Origin: Acidobacteriota bacterium
GTDB lineage: Bacteria > Acidobacteriota > UBA6911
NCBI GenBank assembly: GCA_012729555.1
Contig: JAAYCX010000080.1
Coordinates: forward strand, 1-44,507
Direction: 5' to 3'
Length of the DNA: 44,507 nt
Shown here: piece by piece, positions 8,495 through 16,017 of the stretch
Layout of the letters: the number at the start of each line of letters is the position of its first letter
Position numbering within the stretch: the stretch's first letter is position 1
Notes under the pieces: model-generated
Seen by the model: only the letters and a program-made list of their open reading frames with translations
Database searches by the model: none
What the model was told of the DNA's origin: nothing
Made by a program: the position numbers and the translations under genes

Positions 8495-9202
8495 GCGCAT
8501 ATAGGCGGGCGCGATCACCATCCCCCCCACGTAGATCACCCAGGGAAGGATCACGGCCAGGGCCGCATGGGCCCTCGGCAGGCCGGGGCAGACCCGGACC
8601 AGTCCCGCGACCAGCAGCGCCAGTCCCAGAAAGGTGATGGCGTCCAGGGAGGAGAGCGTTTTCTGCACCGCCGGCGAGGAGGCGCGGAAGAAGAACGCCG
8701 GGTTGGTCGCCAGGGGATTGCCGATGTCGAACCGGCCCGTGTCCGCGATCCAGGTGATCGCCAACGCCTTCATCCCCTCCCGGATCCCGACCGTCAGCAG
8801 CCAGACGTGCGCCACCACGGCCAGGACCCTTTTCCACGGGATGTCGCGCCCGAAAAGAACCAGGATCAGCCAGAAGACCGCGGCCGTGCTGAAGGCGGTC
8901 AGGAACGGGCCGGCGAAGGCCGTTGCCGCCTGGAAGGCAAGGATCCGGGCCTGGTGCTCGAGCACGCTTTCCCGCAGCCCCTCGGCATCGAGAAGGGAGC
9001 CGCCGGCCGCGGCGGAGTCGACGAGGCGCATCAGCCCGACCCGCCGCAGGACGTAAAGGTTCGAGGCCGCCGCGGCCGCCGCCGCGGCCAGAAGGGGGAG
9101 GAGCCACCGGGGACGGTGCCGGAGGGAGTCCAGGGTGTCGAGCGGGTGCGCGAAAATGGACCAGCAGGATCGGGTCCCGGGTCCAGTCGGTGTTTCGGGC
9201 AT
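8492..9202 (-). CDS. Yip1-family integral membrane protein
   Basis: A 236-residue polytopic inner-membrane protein with about five hydrophobic segments (LLPLLAAAAAAAASNLYVL; GPFLTAFSTAAVFWLILVLF; VLAVVAHVWLLTVGI; AITFLGLALLVAGLV; ALAVILPWVIYVGGMVIA). The N-terminal HPLDTLDSLRHRPRWLLPLL and the overall layout match bacterial Yip1-domain proteins, which often accompany ABC transporters. The ATG at 9202 is chosen over upstream in-frame codons because AGGAGGAG lies 7 nt before it; upstream residues look like non-coding low-complexity sequence. It is the last gene of the series and lies 56 bp downstream of the ABC ATPase. Function is unknown; a role in export or immunity is inferred from neighbours only. 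Confidence 0.8.
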   Translation of the reverse strand: MPETPTGPGTRSCWSIFAHPLDTLDSLRHRPRWLLPLLAAAAAAAASNLYVLRRVGLMRLVDSAAAGGSLLDAEGLRESVLEHQARILAFQAATAFAGPFLTAFSTAAVFWLILVLFGRDIPWKRVLAVVAHVWLLTVGIREGMKALAITWIADTGRFDIGNPLATNPAFFFRASSPAVQKTLSSLDAITFLGLALLVAGLVRVCPGLPRAHAALAVILPWVIYVGGMVIAPAYMR

Positions 9203-9258
9203 GATCGGTTCTCCTCCTGGGTTGGTTTCGGGGATCGAATCGGACCCTCGGCGCGGAA

Positions 9259-10032
9259 TCAGATCCAGGAGAGTTCCCGCTCCCCCGGCCCCCCCGCGAC
9301 TTCCCACAGCGCCGATTCCAGTTCCGGGGGGGGAGGGGGCACTCTCCCCGCACCGGCGGGGGCGAGTCCGATTTCGCGCTGCAGCAGACCCTGGTGGAGG
9401 ATCCCCACCCGGTCGCACAGCCGCTCCATGCGCCCCATGTCGTGGGACGACAGGATGAGGGTGCGCCCGCCGGAAGCCATGCGCCGGAACAGGCCGAGCA
9501 GGCGGAAGACGGCCGCCGGGTCGAGGCCCAGGAAGGGCTCATCCAACAGGCAGACCTCCGGGGCGTGGATCAGGGCGCAGCCGAGGGCGATCTTCTGCTT
9601 CATTCCGAGCGAATACCGGCCGATGTACCGGTCCGCGGCGGCGTCGATCTCCAGCATCTCCAGGAGTTCGCCGGTGCGCCGGGCGACTTCGGAACGGTCC
9701 AGCCGGTGCAGCCGCCCGCAGGCGGTCAGGATCTCGCGCCCGGTCAGGTAGTCGAGCAGCGGGAACTGGGGCGAGGCGAAGCCCGTCAGCGCCGCCGTCC
9801 TGCCGTCCCCGGGCAGGACTTCCACCCCGCCGATCCACGCCCTCCCCGAGGAGGGGCGGACGAGGCCCGCCAGGAGGGCGAGCGTCGTCGTCTTGCCCGC
9901 TCCGTTGGGACCGATCAGGCCGTAGATCTCCCCTCTGCGGATGTCCAGCGTGAGCCTCCCCAGGGCTTGCGTTTTCCCGTAGGTCTTGCCGAGGTCGACG
10001 GTCTTCACGATCATGTCCATAGTCAGAACCAT
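9259..10032 (-). CDS. ABC transporter ATP-binding protein
   Basis: A 257-residue ABC-2-type ATPase: Walker A GPNGAGKT (41-48), Q-loop near ASPQFPLLDYLT (86-97), signature SLGMKQK (141-147), Walker B CLLDEP (161-166) and H-loop His197 (SSHDM). It is closest to exporter ATPases that handle drugs, peptides or lipids. Its start overlaps the 3' end of the permease gene by 10 bp; a later ATG at 10020 is also possible. With the neighbouring membrane protein it should form an ATP-driven transporter, plausibly for the small peptides encoded upstream or for self-protection against them. Confidence 0.93.
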   Translation of the reverse strand: MVLTMDMIVKTVDLGKTYGKTQALGRLTLDIRRGEIYGLIGPNGAGKTTTLALLAGLVRPSSGRAWIGGVEVLPGDGRTAALTGFASPQFPLLDYLTGREILTACGRLHRLDRSEVARRTGELLEMLEIDAAADRYIGRYSLGMKQKIALGCALIHAPEVCLLDEPFLGLDPAAVFRLLGLFRRMASGGRTLILSSHDMGRMERLCDRVGILHQGLLQREIGLAPAGAGRVPPPPPELESALWEVAGGPGERELSWI

Positions 10033-11486
10033 GCGAGTCTTTTCAGAAAGTTATCGACGTCCCCCGCCAGGGCGCGGCGGACCCAGCCCCTGAGGAGGGC
10101 GGCGCGCACGGCGGCCAGGCCGAGCGGCGGCGCCGCCCAGATCGCCGCGCCGGGAAGAGGGGGAAGGGCCCGCGCGGCCAGGGAGGAAGCCGCGAGAAAG
10201 AGGAGCAGGAAACCGAGCTGAAGCAACCCTACCACCAACGCCCCGATCGTGGCCCCCCCGTCGAACTGGGAAGTCCGGTCGATCGATTCGGGACGGCGGA
10301 CCGTGAAATACCAGCCGCAGATCTCGCCGAAGAGGATGCCCGATAGCGCGTAGCTCAGAATCCGGACCCAGTCCGACGGCCCTATCCCCGCGCCCCCCTT
10401 CAGCGCCCCGGCCGCGAAGAGGCAGGCGATCATCCCCCCCTGGAGGAAGTCGAGACTCAGGCTCCGGGCGCCGAGCGCCCGCTCCGCCCCAACCGGGAAG
10501 CGGTAGTGGATCCAGGCGCCGTCGCGGTCGATCCCGAAGAGATTTGCCCGGAGGTAGGAGTGGAAAAAGAGGTTGAGGAAGGTGAAGGAGAAGAAGTAGC
10601 CCGCATCCAGCGACCCGGTGAACCAGGTCCAGCAGAAGCTGAAACCGCCCCCCCAGGCGGCCAGCATCAGGGCGCCCCGGTAGCGGAGCCAGCCGGAGAC
10701 TCCGATCCAGAAGAGCGGCCCGGGCCAGGCCGGGTGGGGGAGCGGCGCGCGCTCCCCGGCGGCATGGGCGCGGGGGAGGGCGCTGTAGTGCAGCCGGCGC
10801 TCGACCAGGAAATCCGCACCTCCCAGCAGCGCGACCCAGACAAGCATCAGCGCCGGCGGGAGGACGGAATCGGGGGAGGCGAGGGTCCGGCCGAACAGGC
10901 GCCCCGGGTGGGGCGGAAAGGACCCGGGCGCCAGGTGTTCTCCGAGGATGGCCGCGGCCGCGAGGGACAGGGTGACGGCGGCGGCCGCCCGTTCCCCGTG
11001 CCGCAGGGCGCCGAAGCGACCGGTGGTGTTGCGCAGGAGCGACGCCCCCAGGCGGACCGAGGCGACGAACAGCAGGTACCCCGCCGCCGCCGTCGCCGCG
11101 GCCAGGGCGGGGTTGGGCGCGCGCGCGGTCCGCCGCAGGGCCAGGCCGAGGCCGGCGAGGATGGGGAGGCTCAGAAAGCCGAGCGCGAAGGTATGGACAT
11201 AGAGGTCGCCGAAGCGGCGGGCGGGGAAGACGCGCAGGCGGTCCCGGCCGACGCGCCAGGAAAAATCGCGGCCGGTCACGGCCCCGAGAAGAAGCCACGA
11301 AGTCCAGGCCGCCGCGGTCAGCTCCTCCCAGCGTGCGGGGGGGAGGGGGCGCAGCGGGAGGAGCGCGCCGGCGCTCCAGGCGAGCAGGCCGAGGGCGGAC
11401 CCCGCGCTCAGCCAGCCCATCCAGCCGCGGCCATGCCGCAGCCGGCGCCCCCTCTCCTTGAGCAACAGCAGAGTCATCCCATGCAT
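10023..11486 (-). CDS. Large multi-span membrane protein, presumed ABC permease
   Basis: A 487-residue protein with about ten hydrophobic segments and no detectable catalytic motif. Its position directly upstream of, and overlapping, the ABC ATPase gene makes it the probable transmembrane partner, similar in layout to divergent ABC-2 permeases. It starts at ATG 11486, with AGGA about 9 nt upstream; an ATG at 11477 is an alternative. It is separated from the precursor-peptide genes by 106 bp that contain a 21-bp perfect hairpin, so its expression may be lower than that of the peptides. I do not recognise a named family. Confidence 0.75.
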   Translation of the reverse strand: MHGMTLLLLKERGRRLRHGRGWMGWLSAGSALGLLAWSAGALLPLRPLPPARWEELTAAAWTSWLLLGAVTGRDFSWRVGRDRLRVFPARRFGDLYVHTFALGFLSLPILAGLGLALRRTARAPNPALAAATAAAGYLLFVASVRLGASLLRNTTGRFGALRHGERAAAAVTLSLAAAAILGEHLAPGSFPPHPGRLFGRTLASPDSVLPPALMLVWVALLGGADFLVERRLHYSALPRAHAAGERAPLPHPAWPGPLFWIGVSGWLRYRGALMLAAWGGGFSFCWTWFTGSLDAGYFFSFTFLNLFFHSYLRANLFGIDRDGAWIHYRFPVGAERALGARSLSLDFLQGGMIACLFAAGALKGGAGIGPSDWVRILSYALSGILFGEICGWYFTVRRPESIDRTSQFDGGATIGALVVGLLQLGFLLLFLAASSLAARALPPLPGAAIWAAPPLGLAAVRAALLRGWVRRALAGDVDNFLKRLAWF

Positions 11487-11532
11487 GGTCCGATGTCCTC
11501 CGGGCCGGCCGCCCGCGCGGTGCGTCCGGCCT

Positions 11533-11580
11533 TCCCGCTCCCGGCCCGGGACCGTCGGGGGTCCCGGGCCGGGAGCGGGA
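11533..11580 (-). terminator. 21-bp perfect hairpin between peptide genes and transporter genes
   Basis: Arms 11533-11553 and 11560-11580 are exact reverse complements around a 6-nt loop, almost entirely G/C. On the minus strand the hairpin comes 12 bp after the stop of the first precursor peptide and about 46 bp before the permease start. It lacks a U-tract, so it fits an attenuator or RNA-stabilising element that lets peptide mRNA outnumber transporter mRNA, rather than a full terminator. Confidence 0.75.
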
Positions 11581-11592
11581 GTTCGTACGTGA

Positions 11593-11838
11593 TCAGCAGG
11601 CCATGACGTCTATGACCTTCGCGGCGATGCCCACTCCGGCGCACCAGACACAGCCCGCCAGGGTGGCGATGCCCATGCCGACGGCGAATCCGTCGAGAAA
11701 GCCGTTGCACACCGTCAGGCCTCCCACGGCGGCGTCGGCCGCCATGTCTCCAGGCCCAACGGGGCCGAGGCCCTGGGCCAGGGTCGCGGTCAGGCAGAGT
11801 ACGACGATCAAGAGCACGGATACCTGTTTCCTTTCCAT
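11593..11838 (-). CDS. Secreted Cys-rich precursor peptide 1 (bacteriocin-like)
   Basis: An 81-residue precursor. Residues 1-22 look like a Sec signal peptide (MERKQV, then a hydrophobic core ending near ATLAQG). An acidic pro-segment ending AAVGG (36-40) looks like a double-glycine cleavage site. The core 41-81 is hydrophobic and Gly/Ala-rich with Cys at 44, 63, 66 and the final residue 81. It shares KQV[S/T], LGP...GD, AA[V/L]GG and the Cys layout with the other 81-residue peptide encoded 159 bp upstream. A strong GGAGG site precedes the ATG. A C39 peptidase, a thioredoxin-like protein and an ABC transporter are encoded alongside. I do not recognise the family; antimicrobial activity is an inference. 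Confidence 0.82.
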   Translation of the reverse strand: MERKQVSVLLIVVLCLTATLAQGLGPVGPGDMAADAAVGGLTVCNGFLDGFAVGMGIATLAGCVWCAGVGIAAKVIDVMAC

Positions 11839-11864
11839 TTCGGGTCCTCCTGCAGTTTTAGCGA

Positions 11865-11984
11865 TTAGGGGTGAAGATGGTGCCCGGCCAGGTCGTACAG
11901 GGCCCAGAGGGCGGCGGCGACGCCGCCCAGGCGGAGGACGATCTTCCAGAGTTCACGGTCCCGGGCGGGAGAGAGGGTTCTCAT
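11865..11984 (-). CDS. 39-residue single-span membrane peptide (immunity candidate)
   Basis: A short gene between the two precursor genes: MRTLSPARDRELWKIVLRLG followed by a short hydrophobic helix (GVAAALWALYDLAG) and a His-rich end HHLHP. A G-rich ribosome site (GAGGGGGGGAG) precedes the ATG. It starts 12 bp after the stop of precursor 2 and ends 26 bp before the start of precursor 1. Placement and size resemble immunity or accessory peptides of bacteriocin loci, but no homologue is recognised. A non-coding spacer is the alternative. Confidence 0.55.
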   Translation of the reverse strand: MRTLSPARDRELWKIVLRLGGVAAALWALYDLAGHHLHP

Positions 11985-11996
11985 GGCTCCCCCCCC

Positions 11997-12242
11997 TCAG
12001 CAGTTTTCAAGTGTCGGCAGCATGTACCATGCCGCCACGCCGCAGATGACGCCGCAGGGGGTCGCCGCCCCGAGCAACAGGGCGCCGAACAATCCCCAGC
12101 GTTCTCCGCAGCCGCCGCCCAGGGCCGCCTCCTCGTCCCCCGGGCCGAGCTGCCCGGCCGGGAGATCGGCCGGGACGCCGCCGGCGCTCAGGGCCAGCAG
12201 CAGGGTCAGCAGAAGCGCGGTCGTGACCTGTTTCCATTTCAT
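11997..12242 (-). CDS. Secreted Cys-rich precursor peptide 2 (bacteriocin-like)
   Basis: An 81-residue paralogue of the peptide at 11593-11838. Residues 1-20 form a Sec-like signal (MKWKQV, Leu-rich core), then an acidic linker LGPGDEEAALGG and a core with Cys at 45, 63, 67 and the terminal 81. The fourth Cys and the Cys at 63 sit at identical positions in both peptides. The ATG is used because KQV[S/T] then aligns with the paralogue, AAAGGAAAG lies just upstream, and the codon overlaps the C39 peptidase stop as ATGA. Two dissimilar but co-encoded precursors suggest a two-component secreted peptide. Confidence 0.8.
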   Translation of the reverse strand: MKWKQVTTALLLTLLLALSAGGVPADLPAGQLGPGDEEAALGGGCGERWGLFGALLLGAATPCGVICGVAAWYMLPTLENC

Positions 12243-12874
12243 GGATTCTTTCCTTTCATCAGCCCGTCGGGCCGAACATGAACGGTTTTCATTGTCTCCG
12301 CTCCCCTGTGCGGGGCGGGAGCCCAGGCCGGATCGAAGATGAGGGTTTCCCCGGACCAGATCCTGCGGAATGCGTGAACCGGCCAACGTAATCTGCCCAA
12401 CGCCGGGTCGTCCACCTCCAGAACCTGCGGCGCCGAAAAGCGCCGGATGACTACAAAATGGCTTCTGCGGACATAGGCGATCGCAGGGAGCGGGACATCC
12501 GCAAGGTCCTCCGGTGCCAGGACCCAGGAGCGGCCGGGAAGGCCGCTCCCGGCGGCGGCCGCCCGCAGGCGGCCGAGGGAGGTGCCCCGTCCGGTGAGCC
12601 CTGCCTCCGCCGAGAGCGCCGGGAGGGGGCGCTCGATGCCGTGGGCGTCGAGCACCATCTTCAGGGCCGCCGGCCCGCAGTCGTTGCGCCGCGTCTGCAT
12701 CACCGCGGCGTCGGCGGCCACCAGGGTCGCCCCCGCGCTCCAGGCCCGCACCCGCTTCACGAGGTCGGGCCGCCCGAGGAGACGGGACGAGGCCGCCGGC
12801 AGGCCCGCGACCGCCGCAAGCGCCGCAAGCGCGATACAGGCCGAACAGCGTTTTTTCGCGCTCACCGTTTTCAC
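12239..12874 (-). CDS. Secreted stand-alone C39-family cysteine peptidase
   Basis: A 211-residue papain-like peptidase of the C39 (double-glycine, bacteriocin-processing) type. Oxyanion Gln60, catalytic Cys66 in QTRRNDCGPAALKMVL, His139 in RRSHFVVIRR and Asp155/156 in EVDDPALGRLRW are all visible. It has its own N-terminal hydrophobic signal (about 10-28, ACIALAALAAVAGLPAAS), so the active domain should be periplasmic rather than fused to an ABC exporter as in LagD or ComA. Translation starts at GTG, overlapping the thioredoxin-like gene by 4 bp, and ends overlapping precursor 2 by 4 bp. The likely substrates are the two AA[V/L]GG precursors. Confidence 0.85.
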   Translation of the reverse strand: MKTVSAKKRCSACIALAALAAVAGLPAASSRLLGRPDLVKRVRAWSAGATLVAADAAVMQTRRNDCGPAALKMVLDAHGIERPLPALSAEAGLTGRGTSLGRLRAAAAGSGLPGRSWVLAPEDLADVPLPAIAYVRRSHFVVIRRFSAPQVLEVDDPALGRLRWPVHAFRRIWSGETLIFDPAWAPAPHRGAETMKTVHVRPDGLMKGKNP

Positions 12875-13392
12875 GGGCGCCGCCCCTTCTCAGGGGGCGC
12901 TGCGCCCGACGCGAAGCGCTCGAGCCTCGCGCGCACGAACTCCCGGCTGCGCCGTCCCGTGATCCCGCTTACCAGGACCCCCCTCTCGTCCACGAAGAGA
13001 AGGGTCGGCAGAGCGACGAAGGCGCGTGCAAAATCGCCATGGCGGTCCCAGCAGGCGTCCAGGCCCCAGGGGGCGCCGTCAGCGGCGCGCGCTTCCTCTT
13101 TCCCGCTTCGGACGAGGACCAGCCGGAGTCCCGGGGGAAGCGGGTCGAGCGCGGGCATCATCTCCCGGCACACGCGGCAGGATGGGGAATGAAACACGAT
13201 CACCGAGCGTTTTCCCCGGATGATGTCCGCCATCTCCACGTCCGTCCCGCCCCGGTCGACGACCAGGGGAGGGAGGGGCCGGTCGAGGCGCACCGGGGGA
13301 CGGCGGACGGCCGACCGGATCTCGCCCTGGAGCAGGTATCCGGCGGCGATGATGCCCGCAGCCAGGATCGACCCCGCCAGGAGGCGCCGCAT
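12871..13392 (-). CDS. Membrane-anchored thioredoxin-like (TlpA/redoxin) protein
   Basis: A 173-residue protein with an N-terminal membrane anchor (about 4-22), then a thioredoxin fold: CRVC at 72-75 in VIVFHSPSCRVCREMMP and cis-Pro in VALPTLLFVDERG. It faces the periplasm and could oxidise or isomerise disulfides in the two four-Cys peptides encoded downstream, or act in their maturation in another way. The start at 13392 is preferred because AAGGAG lies 8 nt upstream; ATGs at 13413 and 13443 are possible. It is the first gene of the minus-strand series, and its 3' end overlaps the C39 gene by 4 bp. Confidence 0.82.
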   Translation of the reverse strand: MRRLLAGSILAAGIIAAGYLLQGEIRSAVRRPPVRLDRPLPPLVVDRGGTDVEMADIIRGKRSVIVFHSPSCRVCREMMPALDPLPPGLRLVLVRSGKEEARAADGAPWGLDACWDRHGDFARAFVALPTLLFVDERGVLVSGITGRRSREFVRARLERFASGAAPPEKGRRP

Positions 13393-13566
13393 CCGCGGCG
13401 CTCCTTGTGCCATGGCCGAACCCCCCGATCGCGCACTCTTCATTTTTTCGACACCCCGGGTCCGGGCCTCTGTGTGCCCGGTTCCGGGGATAATGTTTCC
13501 GGCGGGACCGGGATATTTCACATCACCGTTCATTTGTGGAATAATCGCCCCGAGAAAGGGGGCGAC

Positions 13567-14799
13567 ATGGTCGCCACGCTGCGCATTTCCTCGAGGGACA
13601 TGGTTGCCCTGAAGGTGAGGGCCGGGGGGCGGCCCGGGGCGGAGCTTCCTGCTCGCCTTTACCAGATACTCCCTGCCGAGGGGCTGGCGCTGCTGGCCAC
13701 CCTCCCCGCCGGAGCGGCGGCAGTGTCGATCCCCGCGGGACGCGGATACCCGATCCTCGGGGCTCCCGAAGCGGTTCCTGATGGGGGGGTGATCGTCTAT
13801 GTCCGGAAGCCCAACCGGCGCTACGAGGCCGAGTCCGTGCTGTTTGACGGGGGGACGTTCGACCTCGGGTATTTCGTCGATGTCGCGCGCCGGCGGCTGG
13901 AGGAAACCGAAGGGATGCCGGTCCCCGTTTCCGGGAGATATGTCCGGTTTCGGCCCTCGCGCGGGGAGTGGGACGGCATCCTGCGGGATGGCGGTTACGC
14001 GGTGCCGGGCGGCACGGTGGCGGGGCCCGACCCGGGGGGCGGGAGCGGGATCGAGCTCCGGGTCCCGGTCTGGCGCGGAAGCCGTCCCGGGGCGCGGGAT
14101 GAGCTGCCGGTCTTCTCCCGGGTGGAAGTGAAGGATGCGGCCGAAGGGGGCGCCTGGATCGGTTTCGATGCCTGGCGCCGCGCCCGGGCCTCGAGGGCCC
14201 GGCTGCCCGAGACCATGGTTCCCCGATTCGCGCGATGGGTCGAACGGCTCGCGGCCGAAGCGGGGGTGCGCTCCTGGCATTTCCGGCGGGGAATGCTTTT
14301 TGGAGAATGCGCCGAGTGGTGGGGGGAGTGTTCGCGGCGCCGGACGGCGCACGAGGGGATCGATTTCGCCGAAGGGGACACCGGCTCCGGGCTGCGTCCG
14401 ATCCCGGAGGGGCTCCCGGTCCACCCCCTGGCGGAAGGGGAGACGATCGCCTTCCTCGACGACTTCCTGGGGACGACGGTCGTGGTGCGCCACCCCGACA
14501 GCGTGCGGGAAAACGGGGAGGTCTTTCATACCCTGCTGAGCCACCTCGATGCCGGGGAGGCCCGGCCGGGCCGGGTGGATGAAGAGCGGGTGGTCGGGCG
14601 GGTGGGCCGGTCGAAAGGGGCCGGGGCTCCCGCGCACCTGCACCTGGCCGGGGCCTGGATCCCGCGGACGCTCGATCCCGCAGCGATCACGATCGATGAC
14701 ATCCACCCCGGTTTCGCCCCGATCGTGCTCGCCGATTTCAACCCGCTCGTGCGCCGTCACCCGCTGTGCCGGGCGCAGGAGGGGCTGGCACGGGGTTAG
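13567..14799 (+). CDS. M23-like metallopeptidase-fold protein
   Basis: A 410-residue protein divergent from the peptide operon. The C-terminal third carries M23 features: HEGID at 262-266, a SHLDAG strand and HLH at 357-359, the zinc ligands of lysostaphin-type endopeptidases. The first ~220 residues are unrecognised and there is no signal peptide, so a cytoplasmic location or non-classical export is implied. This is unusual for a family that normally cuts peptidoglycan. The ATG follows AAAGGGGG. Its shared 174-bp upstream region with the thioredoxin-like gene is where both promoters must lie. Confidence 0.7.
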   Translation: MVATLRISSRDMVALKVRAGGRPGAELPARLYQILPAEGLALLATLPAGAAAVSIPAGRGYPILGAPEAVPDGGVIVYVRKPNRRYEAESVLFDGGTFDLGYFVDVARRRLEETEGMPVPVSGRYVRFRPSRGEWDGILRDGGYAVPGGTVAGPDPGGGSGIELRVPVWRGSRPGARDELPVFSRVEVKDAAEGGAWIGFDAWRRARASRARLPETMVPRFARWVERLAAEAGVRSWHFRRGMLFGECAEWWGECSRRRTAHEGIDFAEGDTGSGLRPIPEGLPVHPLAEGETIAFLDDFLGTTVVVRHPDSVRENGEVFHTLLSHLDAGEARPGRVDEERVVGRVGRSKGAGAPAHLHLAGAWIPRTLDPAAITIDDIHPGFAPIVLADFNPLVRRHPLCRAQEGLARG

Positions 14800-14818
14800 C
14801 CTCCCGGGGCGGACGGGG

Positions 14819-15529
14819 TCAGGGGGCGGCCTGCGGAGCGGTTTCCATCGATCGGGCGGAGCGTGATTCCTTCCGGGCGGCGCCGCTGTAGCAGAGGCCG
14901 GCCGACAGGTCGTAGATGAAGTGGGCGGCGACGGCGGCGTACAGCCCTCCCGAGACATGGACCAGGAGATGGAAGCCGAACCCGATGACGAAGATCGTGC
15001 CGGTGCTGATCCACCCCTGCACGAGGTGGTTGAGGGCGAACACGAGGGAAGCGAGAACGGCCGAGATCCAGTAGTCTCCCGTCAGCCGCTGGAGAAGGCC
15101 CCAGAGAACGGCCCGGTACAGCACCTCCTCCGCCACGGCCACGATCATGCAGATGAAGACCCAGACGACCCGCTGCCGGGCCGTTTCGGGCAGGATGGAG
15201 TAGAACCGCATCCTCCAGCCGGCCGACCGGTGCCGCACCATCCACCGCAGGAGCCCCAGCGAGAGGGCCAGCAGGGCCAGGGTGCCCAGCACGGTGGCCG
15301 CGTCGAGGCGGAAGGAGCCGAAGAGCGGCTGCAGGCGGTTGTCCAGCGCCACCCAGAGGGCGAAGGCCGCCTGCAGGAGGGTGAGGGAGATGCCGACCCG
15401 GTATCTTTTCGCCTTGGGGACTTCGATCGGCGCGCCGAGGGGGTTCTTGCGCAGGGAGAGCCAGCTGCGCAGCGGCAGGAGCACGCCGACGGCGAGGAGG
15501 AGCAGGTATCCGGGCAGGCTGACGGTCAT
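14819..15529 (-). CDS. CPBP (CAAX-like) intramembrane metalloprotease
   Basis: A 236-residue polytopic membrane protein with about six to seven spans and the CPBP motifs: EEVLYR (134-139), FALNH (164-168) and a late HFIYD. Members act as intramembrane proteases or, in some peptide-antibiotic loci, as immunity proteins (the Abi branch). It starts 4 bp inside the stop of the upstream membrane-protein gene and ends 19 bp from the convergent M23-like gene. A link with the peptide locus 1.4 kb away is possible but not shown. Confidence 0.85.
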   Translation of the reverse strand: MTVSLPGYLLLLAVGVLLPLRSWLSLRKNPLGAPIEVPKAKRYRVGISLTLLQAAFALWVALDNRLQPLFGSFRLDAATVLGTLALLALSLGLLRWMVRHRSAGWRMRFYSILPETARQRVVWVFICMIVAVAEEVLYRAVLWGLLQRLTGDYWISAVLASLVFALNHLVQGWISTGTIFVIGFGFHLLVHVSGGLYAAVAAHFIYDLSAGLCYSGAARKESRSARSMETAPQAAP

Positions 15530-16017
15530 TGGGAGTAGCGGGCGAACAGGGCCAGGAACAGGGCCGCGAAAAAGGCGAAGACGACGACCAGGACGCCGAT
15601 GAGGGCCAGGATCCCCGCGTAGCGCCAGAAGGACCGCTGCTGTTTCAGGGCGTTTTCAAGGATTTCGGTCGTTCCGTGGTCCGCGAGCGAACGCAGGGCC
15701 CCGCCATACCGGAAGAGGAAAATCCCCGCCGGGACGTAGAGCGCCCCGACCAGGATGTACAGGAGGCCGGACACCACGCCGAATGCCCGGCCGAACATGG
15801 GATGGAGCCCCTGCGACTCCGGGATGTGTCCGAGGAGGCCGATGGCGATCAGGGCCAGGCCCGCGAGCGCCGAGAGGCACGCTCCCGCAAAACAGAAGAT
15901 GGAGAGGAACCGGGCCCAGGGCCTGGTCTGGTCGAGGTATTTCTGGCCGATGGGGGTCAGAAGAATGATCGGTCCCACGATCGCGTCGCCTGGGGCCTCA
16001 TAAGAATCTTCCGCCAT
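15526..16017 (-). CDS. Membrane protein, DUF5362-like
   Basis: A 163-residue protein with four hydrophobic spans. The start MAEDSYEAPGDAIVGP is followed by LTPIGQKYLDQTRPWARFLSIFCFAGACL, and the layout resembles small bacterial membrane proteins of the DUF5362 type. The ATG at 16017 has GGAGAAG 5 nt upstream; the longer in-frame extension reads like non-coding sequence. It is co-translated with the CPBP protease gene (4-bp overlap). Function is unknown. Confidence 0.75.
   Translation of the reverse strand: MAEDSYEAPGDAIVGPIILLTPIGQKYLDQTRPWARFLSIFCFAGACLSALAGLALIAIGLLGHIPESQGLHPMFGRAFGVVSGLLYILVGALYVPAGIFLFRYGGALRSLADHGTTEILENALKQQRSFWRYAGILALIGVLVVVFAFFAALFLALFARYSQ

Noticed and set aside
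12871-14958. Long minus-strand frame (695 codons) extending upstream of the thioredoxin-like gene
   Set aside because: Only the last ~174 codons encode a recognisable protein. The upstream part is antisense to the M23-like gene and lacks protein character; the start at 13392 has the ribosome site.
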